DNA of 8,440 nucleotides, taken from positions 1 through 8,440 of the forward strand of contig DTWI01000177.1 in NCBI GenBank assembly GCA_012963075.1, given 5' to 3'. Below the pieces are notes generated by a model, which did not search any database, had not been told where the DNA came from, and saw nothing but the letters and a program-made list of their open reading frames with translations. The translations under genes were made by a program, and so were the position numbers. Of the stretch, positions 1 to 6,412 are shown piece by piece. Source of the DNA: Fidelibacterota bacterium (GTDB taxonomy: Bacteria; Marinisomatota; Marinisomatia; Marinisomatales; Marinisomataceae). Every line of letters starts with the position of its first letter. Within the stretch, counting starts at the first letter, position 1.

Positions 1-1040
1 GGATTGGTAACTGTGCCTGTAAGATCAATTAATCCAATATTTTCTTTTATATTCAATTTTACATTAAAATTTCTAATCGGTTCTGGTTTAAGATCTGCAG
101 GAAATTTATTTAAATACATTTTGCTATTTTTAATGATTAATTCTGCATTTTTTATCCCCCAATCTCCTTCATCTGTAACCCAACGTAATTTATCTTTTTC
201 TATCCAGCTTTTAGCGCTAAGACAAATAGAAAAATCAACCTCTTCTCTTTCACCTTGAATAGAATCAATTTCATCAAAAAAAGTGCTTATATAGTTAGCT
301 TTAAAATCATTTTCCGCTTTTGCATGCAGACTAAAGGAAGTAAGCAATGGATTGGATTGGCCTGTTTTCTTATTATACGTTCTTCCTATAAAAAACTCTC
401 CAGAAAAAGCTACTAATGCTAAACTATCACTGACTAAATAGGCACCATTCGGAGAAATCAATGGACAATTTGTTTTTTCTCCAAGTCTTATTCGGAAATC
501 AGTATTACCAGAAAGTAGTTGAGTATATCCTTCTTCTGTGTCTTTATATGATATTTCAGAAAAATTTGACATTGATTCGATAAAATCATCAATATATTTT
601 ACATCTATACGAACATTCTTGAGTTCTACATCAACGTATTCACTAGAAATACATGCGCGAGGATATTTTTTTATATTTTGACCCAATAATACGGTTTTTA
701 CGAAGAAAGAGATAAGGTCTGACGCTCTATAACATCCCGTCATTTCAATAGGTGATTTTACATCTACAACAGTTTTGTATTTATCACCATCTTTTACCTT
801 AATAGTCAGATTTTCTGACATAATATAAATAGCAATACTAGAAAAACCCAATTCAGAGACAATGTATTCAGCAGTGACAATAGGGCTTTCATATTGAAAA
901 GTATAATTTTCGATTGAAAAAGAATCAGGAATGTCTGTATAACCGTCCTTGAAAATTTCCCTTAACGATGAAAACAACATCACAGAAAGGAATAAAAAGA
1001 GTATTACAACTAAGAGAAATAAGTTCCTAAGCAGTTTCAT
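1..1040 (-). CDS. Unrecognised membrane-anchored envelope protein (C-terminus off the left edge)
   Basis: This frame is open from the ATG at 1040 to the left edge: 346 codons without a stop, with the 3' end missing. I do not recognise the family. Residues about 5-24 form one strongly hydrophobic segment (LFLLVVILFLFLSVMLF) after MKLLRN, which fits a signal anchor or uncleaved signal peptide. The rest is polar, rich in alternating hydrophobic/polar stretches typical of beta structure, with four cysteines near residues 103, 130, 192 and 273, so it probably lies in the periplasm. An N-terminal anchor followed by a long beta-rich body is the general layout of AsmA/TamB-like or alphaproteobacterial DUF2125-like proteins, but no diagnostic motif is visible and I would not assign either. 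The start is supported by the hydrophobic N-terminus; a GAGG lies only 2 nt before the ATG, too close for a good ribosome-binding site. It follows the small membrane gene by 67 nt and may be co-transcribed with dnaK. Confidence 0.8.
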   Translation of the reverse strand, partial: MKLLRNLFLLVVILFLFLSVMLFSSLREIFKDGYTDIPDSFSIENYTFQYESPIVTAEYIVSELGFSSIAIYIMSENLTIKVKDGDKYKTVVDVKSPIEMTGCYRASDLISFFVKTVLLGQNIKKYPRACISSEYVDVELKNVRIDVKYIDDFIESMSNFSEISYKDTEEGYTQLLSGNTDFRIRLGEKTNCPLISPNGAYLVSDSLALVAFSGEFFIGRTYNKKTGQSNPLLTSFSLHAKAENDFKANYISTFFDEIDSIQGEREEVDFSICLSAKSWIEKDKLRWVTDEGDWGIKNAELIIKNSKMYLNKFPADLKPEPIRNFNVKLNIKENIGLIDLTGTVTN

Positions 1041-1107
1041 TGCCTCGGAAGCTAATAATTAATAGCATAATAAAAAATCTAATCTTCTCCTACAAAGAGT
1101 TTACTAT
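1041..1107 (-). other. Short intergenic spacer with imperfect palindrome
   Basis: This 67-nt gap separates the small membrane gene from the large unknown gene. On the minus strand it carries AGGAG near its upstream end, a T-run (TTTTTT), and a 16-bp sequence symmetric at 14 positions (GCTATTAATTATTAGC, 1051-1066) about 10 nt before the next start codon. The T-run is not preceded by a visible stem, so I do not call a terminator. The AGGAG is too far from the next ATG to serve it, and I see no confident promoter. Read-through from dnaK into the downstream gene is therefore the simplest view. Confidence 0.4.
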
Positions 1108-1404
1108 TTAGAATAAAACATTAACCAAAGAAGTAACATCTGAAAGAATATGTTTTAAGATAACAGATATCGTTTCGGCCTTGAACAAAAATAATTCATA
1201 TAATAGGAATACTCTAACAACAATAGTTGAGGACGTAAGTTCTGTAAATAAGAACCAAACTAGTGAATATGGTAACATAATAAGAAAAAGAGGAACCCAA
1301 CCTACAACACCAATACTCAAACAGATAATAGCAAATATTACTATATAACCATTCTCTAGAAATTTTTTACTATTATTTAGAGATTCTTTGCTAAAAATTT
1401 TCAT
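1108..1404 (-). CDS. Small membrane protein of unknown function, directly downstream of dnaK
   Basis: A 98-residue protein that I do not recognise. A short basic/polar head (MKIFSKESLNNSKKF) is followed by a hydrophobic block at residues 20-53 that looks like two closely packed membrane helices split by a G-W-V-P turn, then a third, weaker hydrophobic stretch at 61-75 and an amphipathic tail. It contains no cysteine-rich or catalytic motif. Its start lies 8 nt after the dnaK stop codon, with only a weak GGA upstream, so it is probably translated by coupling to or reinitiation from dnaK. Between the two lies an ATG-GAC-TAA micro-frame whose last base is shared with this ATG. The tight junction and the absence of a competing frame support a real gene, but conservation is unknown. 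A role linked to chaperone function is possible only by position. Confidence 0.6.
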   Translation of the reverse strand: MKIFSKESLNNSKKFLENGYIVIFAIICLSIGVVGWVPLFLIMLPYSLVWFLFTELTSSTIVVRVFLLYELFLFKAETISVILKHILSDVTSLVNVLF

Positions 1405-1412
1405 TAGTCCAT

Positions 1413-3347
1413 TTAGTCGGCTGGAGCTTTTTCTGCAACTTCTTCTTCAATAATTTCAAAATCAGCGTCTTCTATTTTTTTATCATCTTTTACCTTACCA
1501 GTATCTTGTTTTGGATCTGGTTGAGGTGCACCACCTGTATCTTTAGAAGACTGATACATACTGGAAGCTTTTGTATTCCAAACAGAATTTAAATTCTCAA
1601 TTGCTGCTTTAATATCATCAACGTTAGTTGAAGTATTGGCTTCTTTTAATTTATCTAATACATCATTTAGATCTTTTTTATCATCATCGGTTAACTTATC
1701 ATCAAGTTCTTTCATTTGTTTTTCTGTTTGATAAATCAACTGTTCTGCTTGATTTTTTGTGTCAATCTGATCTTTCTTTTCTTTGTCTTCTGATTCATGT
1801 TTTTTAGCATCATTGACCATTTTCTCAATTTCTTGATCAGATAAACCGCTTGAAGATTCGACTCTAATACTTTGCTCTTTTGCAGAAGCTTTATCAACCG
1901 CTTTGACATTTAGAATACCATCAGCATCCATATCAAATGATACTTCAATCTGAGGTATACCTCGTGGAGATGGAGGAATTCCATCTAAGTGAAAACGCCC
2001 AATAGTTTTATTATCAACAGCCATCTGTCTTTCACCTTGAGTAACAATAATTTCTACAGTTGTTTGATTGTCTGCTGCGGTACTAAATATTTGAGATTTC
2101 TGTGTTGGTATAGTTGTATTCTTCTGAATCAATCCTGTAGAAACGCCCCCGAGCGTTTCAATCCCTAGCGTCAAAGGAGTTACATCAAGCAATAACACAT
2201 CATCCACATCACCAGCAAGAACTCCTGCCTGAATTGCAGCTCCTAGTGCAACTACTTCATCTGGATTAACACTTTGATTCAGATCTTTTCCAAAAATCTT
2301 TTTTACTTGATCTTGAATACAAGGAATTCTTGTTGATCCACCAACCAATATTACTTCATTAATATCTTTTGCGGTTAACTTTGCATCCTTTAATGCCTGC
2401 TTACAAGGACCAACTACTCTTTCAACAAGGTCTGCAACTAACTTCTCGAAATTTGCCCTAGTTAAAGTCGTATTTAAATGTTTAGGTCCAGAAGAATCAG
2501 CAGTAATAAATGGTAAATTAATTTCTGTCTGTTTTGAGGATGATAGTTCTTTCTTTGCATTTTCTGCTGCATCTTTTAAACGCTGTAAAGCCATTGGATC
2601 TTTACGTAAATCAATGCCTTCATTCTTTTTAAAATCATCAGCTAACCAATCAACAACCTTCTGGTCAAAATCATCTCCACCTAATCTACCGTCACCATTA
2701 CTAGCGTTTACTTCTATTGATTGTCCATCATCATTAACAATATCTAAGATAGAAATATCAAATGTACCTCCACCCAAATCAAATACAGCTATTTTCTCAT
2801 CTTTCTTTTTGTCAAAACCATAAGCCAATGATGCGGCTGTAGGTTCATTAATAATTCTTTTAACATTCAAACCAGCAATCTTTCCTGCATCTTTAGTAGC
2901 TTTTCTTTGGGAATCATTAAAATAAGCAGGAACAGTAATAACAGCATCTGTTACATCCGTTCCTAAATGTTGTTCGGCCATTTGTTTCATCTTCTGTAGA
3001 ACCATGGCACTAATTTCTTGTGGTTGATATTCTTTGTTATTTGCATTTACAAGAACTTTCTTGCCTTTGACTACTACTTTATAAGATACTTCTTTTGTAT
3101 CTTGTTCTATCTCAGCAGGCGTTCTACCCATAAATCTTTTAATTGAATAAATAGTATTAGTTGGATTTGTAACAGCTTGTCGTTTTGCTGGCTCTCCAAT
3201 CAAACGATCACCTTCTTTTGTGAATGCCACTACGGAAGGGGTCGTTCTTCCTCCTTCAGGACTTGTAATAATAGTTGGCTCTCCACCTTCCATCACAGCT
3301 ACACACGAATTTGTTGTACCTAAGTCTATTCCAATAATTTTTTTCAT
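1413..3347 (-). CDS. dnaK: Chaperone protein DnaK (Hsp70)
   Basis: ATP-dependent cytoplasmic chaperone that binds exposed hydrophobic peptides, normally working with DnaJ and GrpE. At 644 residues it is full length (E. coli DnaK is 638). The ATPase domain occupies about 1-380, with phosphate-1 motif GIDLGTTNS at 6-14, [12 protein letters not shown] at 166-177, phosphate-2 motif DLGGGTFD at 190-197 and adenosine motif [11 protein letters not shown] at 332-342. The interdomain linker [11 protein letters not shown] is at 381-391. The substrate-binding beta domain runs to about 500, followed by the charged helical lid and a disordered acidic tail. The tail ends in [11 protein letters not shown] rather than a clean EEVD-type end. 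The start is fixed by AGGAG five nt upstream. No grpE, dnaJ or hrcA adjoins it; instead lolD precedes it and a small membrane gene follows. Its substrate-binding domain ([28 protein letters not shown]) resembles FCB-group proteins. It probably has its own promoter in the 112-nt gap upstream. Confidence 0.98.
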   Translation of the reverse strand: MKKIIGIDLGTTNSCVAVMEGGEPTIITSPEGGRTTPSVVAFTKEGDRLIGEPAKRQAVTNPTNTIYSIKRFMGRTPAEIEQDTKEVSYKVVVKGKKVLVNANNKEYQPQEISAMVLQKMKQMAEQHLGTDVTDAVITVPAYFNDSQRKATKDAGKIAGLNVKRIINEPTAASLAYGFDKKKDEKIAVFDLGGGTFDISILDIVNDDGQSIEVNASNGDGRLGGDDFDQKVVDWLADDFKKNEGIDLRKDPMALQRLKDAAENAKKELSSSKQTEINLPFITADSSGPKHLNTTLTRANFEKLVADLVERVVGPCKQALKDAKLTAKDINEVILVGGSTRIPCIQDQVKKIFGKDLNQSVNPDEVVALGAAIQAGVLAGDVDDVLLLDVTPLTLGIETLGGVSTGLIQKNTTIPTQKSQIFSTAADNQTTVEIIVTQGERQMAVDNKTIGRFHLDGIPPSPRGIPQIEVSFDMDADGILNVKAVDKASAKEQSIRVESSSGLSDQEIEKMVNDAKKHESEDKEKKDQIDTKNQAEQLIYQTEKQMKELDDKLTDDDKKDLNDVLDKLKEANTSTNVDDIKAAIENLNSVWNTKASSMYQSSKDTGGAPQPDPKQDTGKVKDDKKIEDADFEIIEEEVAEKAPAD

Positions 3348-3352
3348 AATTT

Positions 3353-3357
3353 CTCCT
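3353..3357 (-). promoter_or_regulatory. Strong Shine-Dalgarno of dnaK
   Basis: Minus-strand AGGAG sits 5 nt before the dnaK ATG, near-ideal spacing. It is the only well-placed, strong Shine-Dalgarno in front of a gene start here; lysS, the lol genes and the two genes after dnaK have weak or none. It fixes the dnaK start and suggests high expression. Confidence 0.85.
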
Positions 3358-3382
3358 AAAATTTAATTTTCAATATTATTGT

Positions 3383-3399
3383 TGCAAAGATTGTGCCAA
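3383..3399 (-). promoter_or_regulatory. Putative sigma-54 (-24/-12) promoter of dnaK
   Basis: On the minus strand the sequence TTGGCACAATCTTTGCA matches the RpoN consensus YTGGCACGrNNNTTGCW at all defined positions except the seventh base of TGGCACG (A for G). The invariant GG (3397-3396) and GC (3385-3384) are separated by exactly 10 nt, as required. Transcription would start near 3372, leaving a leader of roughly 25 nt that contains the AGGAG site. I see no convincing sigma-70 -35/-10 pair at a better position, although AT-rich DNA makes weak ones impossible to exclude. A sigma-54 promoter would need an activator ATPase, which is not encoded in this window. The match is direct; its function is inference. 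Confidence 0.5.
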
Positions 3400-3445
3400 T
3401 AAGATATATATGTCATATTGATATAAAAATATGACAATATGGCAC
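3393..3445. repeat. Nested inverted repeat upstream of dnaK
   Basis: Inner perfect inverted repeat: minus-strand TGTCATATT (3436-3428), 8-nt spacer, AATATGACA (3419-3411). Outer arms GTGCCA (3445-3440) and TGGCAC (3398-3393) are also perfect inverted repeats but placed asymmetrically (3 and 12 nt from the inner arms). The right outer arm is the -24 element of the sigma-54-like motif. The structure may be an operator for a dimeric regulator, or an RNA stem-loop at the end of the lolD transcript. The downstream bases (AATCTTTG) are not a T-tract, so an intrinsic terminator is unlikely. The arms do not match CIRCE (TTAGCACTC-N9-GAGTGCTAA). Confidence 0.6.
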
Positions 3446-3459
3446 TAAATTAAGGTAAT

Positions 3460-4119
3460 TTACAGATTTAGAAGCTTACCGTCAGACAATTCCATCTTTT
3501 GATGACCTATATCAAAAACTTTAGTGTCATGGGTAGAGATTACAAAAGTTAATCCAAAATCTTTGTTCAATTTTTTAAATAAATCGATCAATTTTGTAGC
3601 ATTATTTGAATCTAAATTTCCAGTTGGTTCATCTGCTATGATAATTGAAGGTTTATTAATTACAGCTCTCATTACAGATACTCTCTGTTTTTCTCCGCCA
3701 GATAAATCTAATGGAAATGAATTTTTTTTGTTTAATAACCCAAAATATTTGAAAAGTGTATTTAAAAAATCTTGATCGACCTTCTTACCTGAAATAAGTG
3801 CTGGAACAGAAATATTTTCAACAACATTTAGCTCTGGTATAAGATTATGGAACTGAAAAATAAATCCAATATGATTATTGCGAATATCGGAAAAATCGTC
3901 ACAATCGTTCAAATTAATATCATTAATAAGAATATCCCCACTATCTGGGTTATCTAAAGTACCTAATAAGCTTAACAAAGTTGATTTTCCTGATCCAGAA
4001 GGGCCTTTTATGGTTAGAATAGAACCTTTTTTAACACCGAATGAAATGCCTTTCAATACTTCTAGCTTAACACCTCCATCATCATAAGATTTTTTAATAT
4101 TTTTTACTGATAATATCAT
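3460..4119 (-). CDS. lolD: Lipoprotein-releasing system ATP-binding protein LolD
   Basis: ATPase subunit of the inner-membrane LolCDE complex, which uses ATP to extract outer-membrane-destined lipoproteins. At 219 residues it has the usual length for LolD (E. coli 233) and no fused permease. All ABC motifs are intact: Walker A GPSGSGKST (39-47), Q-loop around Q89 (FQFHNLIPELNVVEN), signature LSGGEKQR (139-146), Walker B IIIADEPTGNLD (159-170) with catalytic E164, and the H-loop histidine H197 (STHD). The ATG overlaps the stop of the preceding permease by 4 nt (ATGA), indicating translational coupling and one complex. A MacB- or FtsE-type ATPase belongs to the same superfamily, but two adjacent LolC/E-like permeases and the lysS neighbour favour LolD. 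Confidence 0.92.
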   Translation of the reverse strand: MILSVKNIKKSYDDGGVKLEVLKGISFGVKKGSILTIKGPSGSGKSTLLSLLGTLDNPDSGDILINDINLNDCDDFSDIRNNHIGFIFQFHNLIPELNVVENISVPALISGKKVDQDFLNTLFKYFGLLNKKNSFPLDLSGGEKQRVSVMRAVINKPSIIIADEPTGNLDSNNATKLIDLFKKLNKDFGLTFVISTHDTKVFDIGHQKMELSDGKLLNL

Positions 4120-5246
4120 ATGTTTTTATTAATTAAAATTATAGGATTTATTTTTTTCATAATCATCAAAGGCAAAGATGCGAATATTCCAACAATTATT
4201 ATTGAAAATGATATTAATAAAGAAATTTCTTTAAAACCAATCTTCATTGGAAGCTTCTCTACAAGATAAAACTCTGGATTTAACATGATAAATCCAAACT
4301 GGTTCTGTAAAATAATAAATAATGAGGATAATAATACTCCTCCAATAATTGCAGTAAGTGATAAAAGATAGCCATAAGTAAGAAAAACCATAGATATTTT
4401 TCTTTCTGTCATTCCAAAAGCATTTAAAATAGCCATTTCTCGTGTTTTCTTTGTTGAGATTTGTACAATGGAAGATGATAAATTAAATGAAGCAACTATA
4501 ATAATTAGAAATAATGTAAAAAAAGTAATCTTCTTTTCAATTTCTGTCGCGTCAAAGAGTTGTTTATTTCTATCTTTCCACGAAATTAGTTTATCTTCAG
4601 AATATTTTCCTGATAGACTTTCAATGTTCCCCAATATTTCAATTCCAGTAAATTCATTAGGAAGATTATTTTTATCAAAGGAATTAAAAACAAGAAATTC
4701 ATCAGATCGTAATATTCTGTTATTATAGATATCTTTCACAAATAATTTTTTATGAGGAATAATAGTTACATTGTTTACAGCAAGGTTAGTGTCATATATT
4801 GAAATTGAATCACCAATACTTATACTCATTTTTTCAGCTAAAGATTTACCAATAATAATATCACTATTGCCTAAAGAATTACTATTTAATCGATCTAAAT
4901 CATAAAAATTATCAATTTGATCTGTAAATACTGTCTTCAATTTTATTAATGATTGCTTGTTTCCTTTTAGAAGAAAGAATTCTTCTTCAGAAAACGGAGA
5001 ATATTTAAAATCACTATCAATATTTCTCACAAAATCTTCATTGGTATCTAAAAAAATATAATCCCCATATAGTTTCTTTGTTTCATCGCCCAATACATTT
5101 TGAAATCCATTTAAAACAGCAATAGATAACACAATGGAAGCTGCTCCAATAAACAAGCCCAAGAATGAAACAATATTTATCATTCCTCCTTGAAACAAAT
5201 TTCTAGAAATCAAAAATCTTTTGGCTATTAAAAATACTATATTCAT
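4116..5246 (-). CDS. LolC/LolE-family permease, second copy
   Basis: Membrane subunit of the lipoprotein-releasing ABC transporter. The 376 residues follow the FtsX/LolC-E plan: an N-terminal helix (about 22-48, containing VSFLGLFIGAASIVLSIAVLNGFQ), a large periplasmic MacB-PCD-type domain (about 50-238) and three C-terminal helices (about 240-263, 284-312, 339-363). The cytoplasmic loop TREMAILNAFGMT (268-280) corresponds to the conserved REIAILRTLGA segment that contacts the ATPase, and ASLPLMIMKKINPIILI resembles the family's C-terminal end. Its ATG shares one base with the stop of the upstream permease (TAATG), and its TGA overlaps the lolD start. I cannot tell LolC from LolE by eye; with two unequal copies the complex is probably a heterodimer rather than a LolF-type homodimer. 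No Shine-Dalgarno is visible, so coupling is likely. Confidence 0.85.
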   Translation of the reverse strand: MNIVFLIAKRFLISRNLFQGGMINIVSFLGLFIGAASIVLSIAVLNGFQNVLGDETKKLYGDYIFLDTNEDFVRNIDSDFKYSPFSEEEFFLLKGNKQSLIKLKTVFTDQIDNFYDLDRLNSNSLGNSDIIIGKSLAEKMSISIGDSISIYDTNLAVNNVTIIPHKKLFVKDIYNNRILRSDEFLVFNSFDKNNLPNEFTGIEILGNIESLSGKYSEDKLISWKDRNKQLFDATEIEKKITFFTLFLIIIVASFNLSSSIVQISTKKTREMAILNAFGMTERKISMVFLTYGYLLSLTAIIGGVLLSSLFIILQNQFGFIMLNPEFYLVEKLPMKIGFKEISLLISFSIIIVGIFASLPLMIMKKINPIILINKNI

Positions 5247-6412
5247 TAGTTTTTAAGAATTTTTGAAGGGTTAATAGATAAAATTTGAAGCAAAGCTATC
5301 GATGAAAAAACAATACTTGAAATTATACTGATAGCAAAAATGTACAAAGAATTTTTCACGCTAAATAGCATAGGTAAATAACTAACAAAATAAATATTTT
5401 CTGATAGTGAAATAATATGAAATTTTTCTTGAAGAAGAACAACAATAAAAGATAGCAAAATACCTAATATCGAACCAATAAGTGCTAATACTACACCTTG
5501 AATTGTAAATAGAAATAATAATCTTTTATTTGACATTCCATATGTTTTCATAATTGCTAGATTAAATCTTTTCTCATAGAAGAGAATATTAATTGAACTC
5601 ATTAGATTGAAATAAGATACTAACGCAATTAAACTGAAGATAAATATAATCGGCCATTTCTGAGTATTAATCCACCTAAAAAGCTCACTATGTCTATCTT
5701 TAAGATTAATTTGATAAAATGGCAAATCTAATTCTTGAATATTAAGAGATTGATCAAATATCATCCAACCACTGATATGGTCATTAACGTTGAAATAAGA
5801 TTGAACTACTTCTATTGGCATAAAAATCAGTCTTGAATCGTAATCATAGATACCAGAAGAATAAATATCTTTAACTTTTAGAAATAAAAATCTTTCCTTG
5901 TTGACAATTGATTGGTTTGCCAGTGGATTCAATAGGATTAGAGGATCACCTTTTTGTATTTCCATCTTATTGGCTAATTCATTTCCGATAATAACATCAT
6001 TATTAGAAAATTGATTCTGGTTAGTATGTTTAAAAAGAGTAAAATGATTTAGATTGTCTGCTTGTACACCATATATAATAACATTATTGCTATTTGCTTT
6101 AGATTTTATAATAGCAGGCCTTTCAATATATTCAAAAATAAGGGATTTGTCCTCTTGGACTATATCAGATAATAGTATTTCTGATTTGTCAAAAGTAGTT
6201 TGAAATAAATTATTGATTGTAGAATAGCCATTTATACTTGATAATTTTTCAAAAATCTTATTCTCGAAACCTAACACTGAACTCAATACTATATTTAAAG
6301 ATGCAATACCAATAGATAGACTAATAATTGAAACAAGGTTTGTTATTCTGAAAAAAAAATTACTTTGTCTTGAGAAGAATAGTCTTTTTAAAACAAGAAA
6401 TATAAAATTCAT
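5246..6412 (-). CDS. LolC/LolE-family permease, first copy
   Basis: Partner membrane subunit of the LolCDE-type transporter, 388 residues. It has one N-terminal helix (about 24-48), a periplasmic domain of about 200 residues, and three C-terminal helices (about 253-278, 299-327, 354-378). The loop EKRFNLAIMKTYGMSNKR (280-297) occupies the place of the REIAILRTLGA coupling segment but has lost the RE pair, so it is more divergent than the second permease. The end LLQILSINPSKILKN matches the P-x-x-x-L type ending of LolC/LolE. The start codon overlaps the lysS stop by 4 nt (ATGA) with no upstream Shine-Dalgarno. The pairing with an adjacent paralogue and lolD supports lipoprotein export over cell division (FtsX is usually shorter and pairs with ftsE) or macrolide efflux (MacB is fused to its ATPase). 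Confidence 0.85.
   Translation of the reverse strand: MNFIFLVLKRLFFSRQSNFFFRITNLVSIISLSIGIASLNIVLSSVLGFENKIFEKLSSINGYSTINNLFQTTFDKSEILLSDIVQEDKSLIFEYIERPAIIKSKANSNNVIIYGVQADNLNHFTLFKHTNQNQFSNNDVIIGNELANKMEIQKGDPLILLNPLANQSIVNKERFLFLKVKDIYSSGIYDYDSRLIFMPIEVVQSYFNVNDHISGWMIFDQSLNIQELDLPFYQINLKDRHSELFRWINTQKWPIIFIFSLIALVSYFNLMSSINILFYEKRFNLAIMKTYGMSNKRLLFLFTIQGVVLALIGSILGILLSFIVVLLQEKFHIISLSENIYFVSYLPMLFSVKNSLYIFAISIISSIVFSSIALLQILSINPSKILKN

Noticed and set aside
4..258. Plus-strand open frame of 84 codons at the left edge
   Set aside because: It lies antisense to the long unknown minus-strand gene, has no ribosome-binding site and its sequence looks like a by-product of AT-rich coding DNA.
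1067..1090. Terminator at the minus-strand T-run in the 67-nt spacer
   Set aside because: No G/C-containing stem precedes the T-run.
2614..2823. Plus-strand open frame inside dnaK
   Set aside because: Antisense to a fully conserved dnaK segment; its low-complexity S/P/F-rich product is typical of a shadow frame.
3411..3436. Intrinsic terminator after lolD
   Set aside because: The stem is almost all A/T and is followed by TATATATC rather than a T-tract, so it would terminate poorly.
3393..3445. CIRCE/HrcA operator for dnaK
   Set aside because: The inverted repeat has different arm sequence and spacing from TTAGCACTC-N9-GAGTGCTAA; only the fact of an inverted repeat near dnaK agrees.
3524..4087. 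Two plus-strand open frames inside lolD
   Set aside because: Both run antisense to intact ABC motifs and lack any start signal.
4468..4728. Plus-strand open frame inside the second permease
   Set aside because: Shadow of the FtsX-type gene; no ribosome-binding site or recognisable domain.
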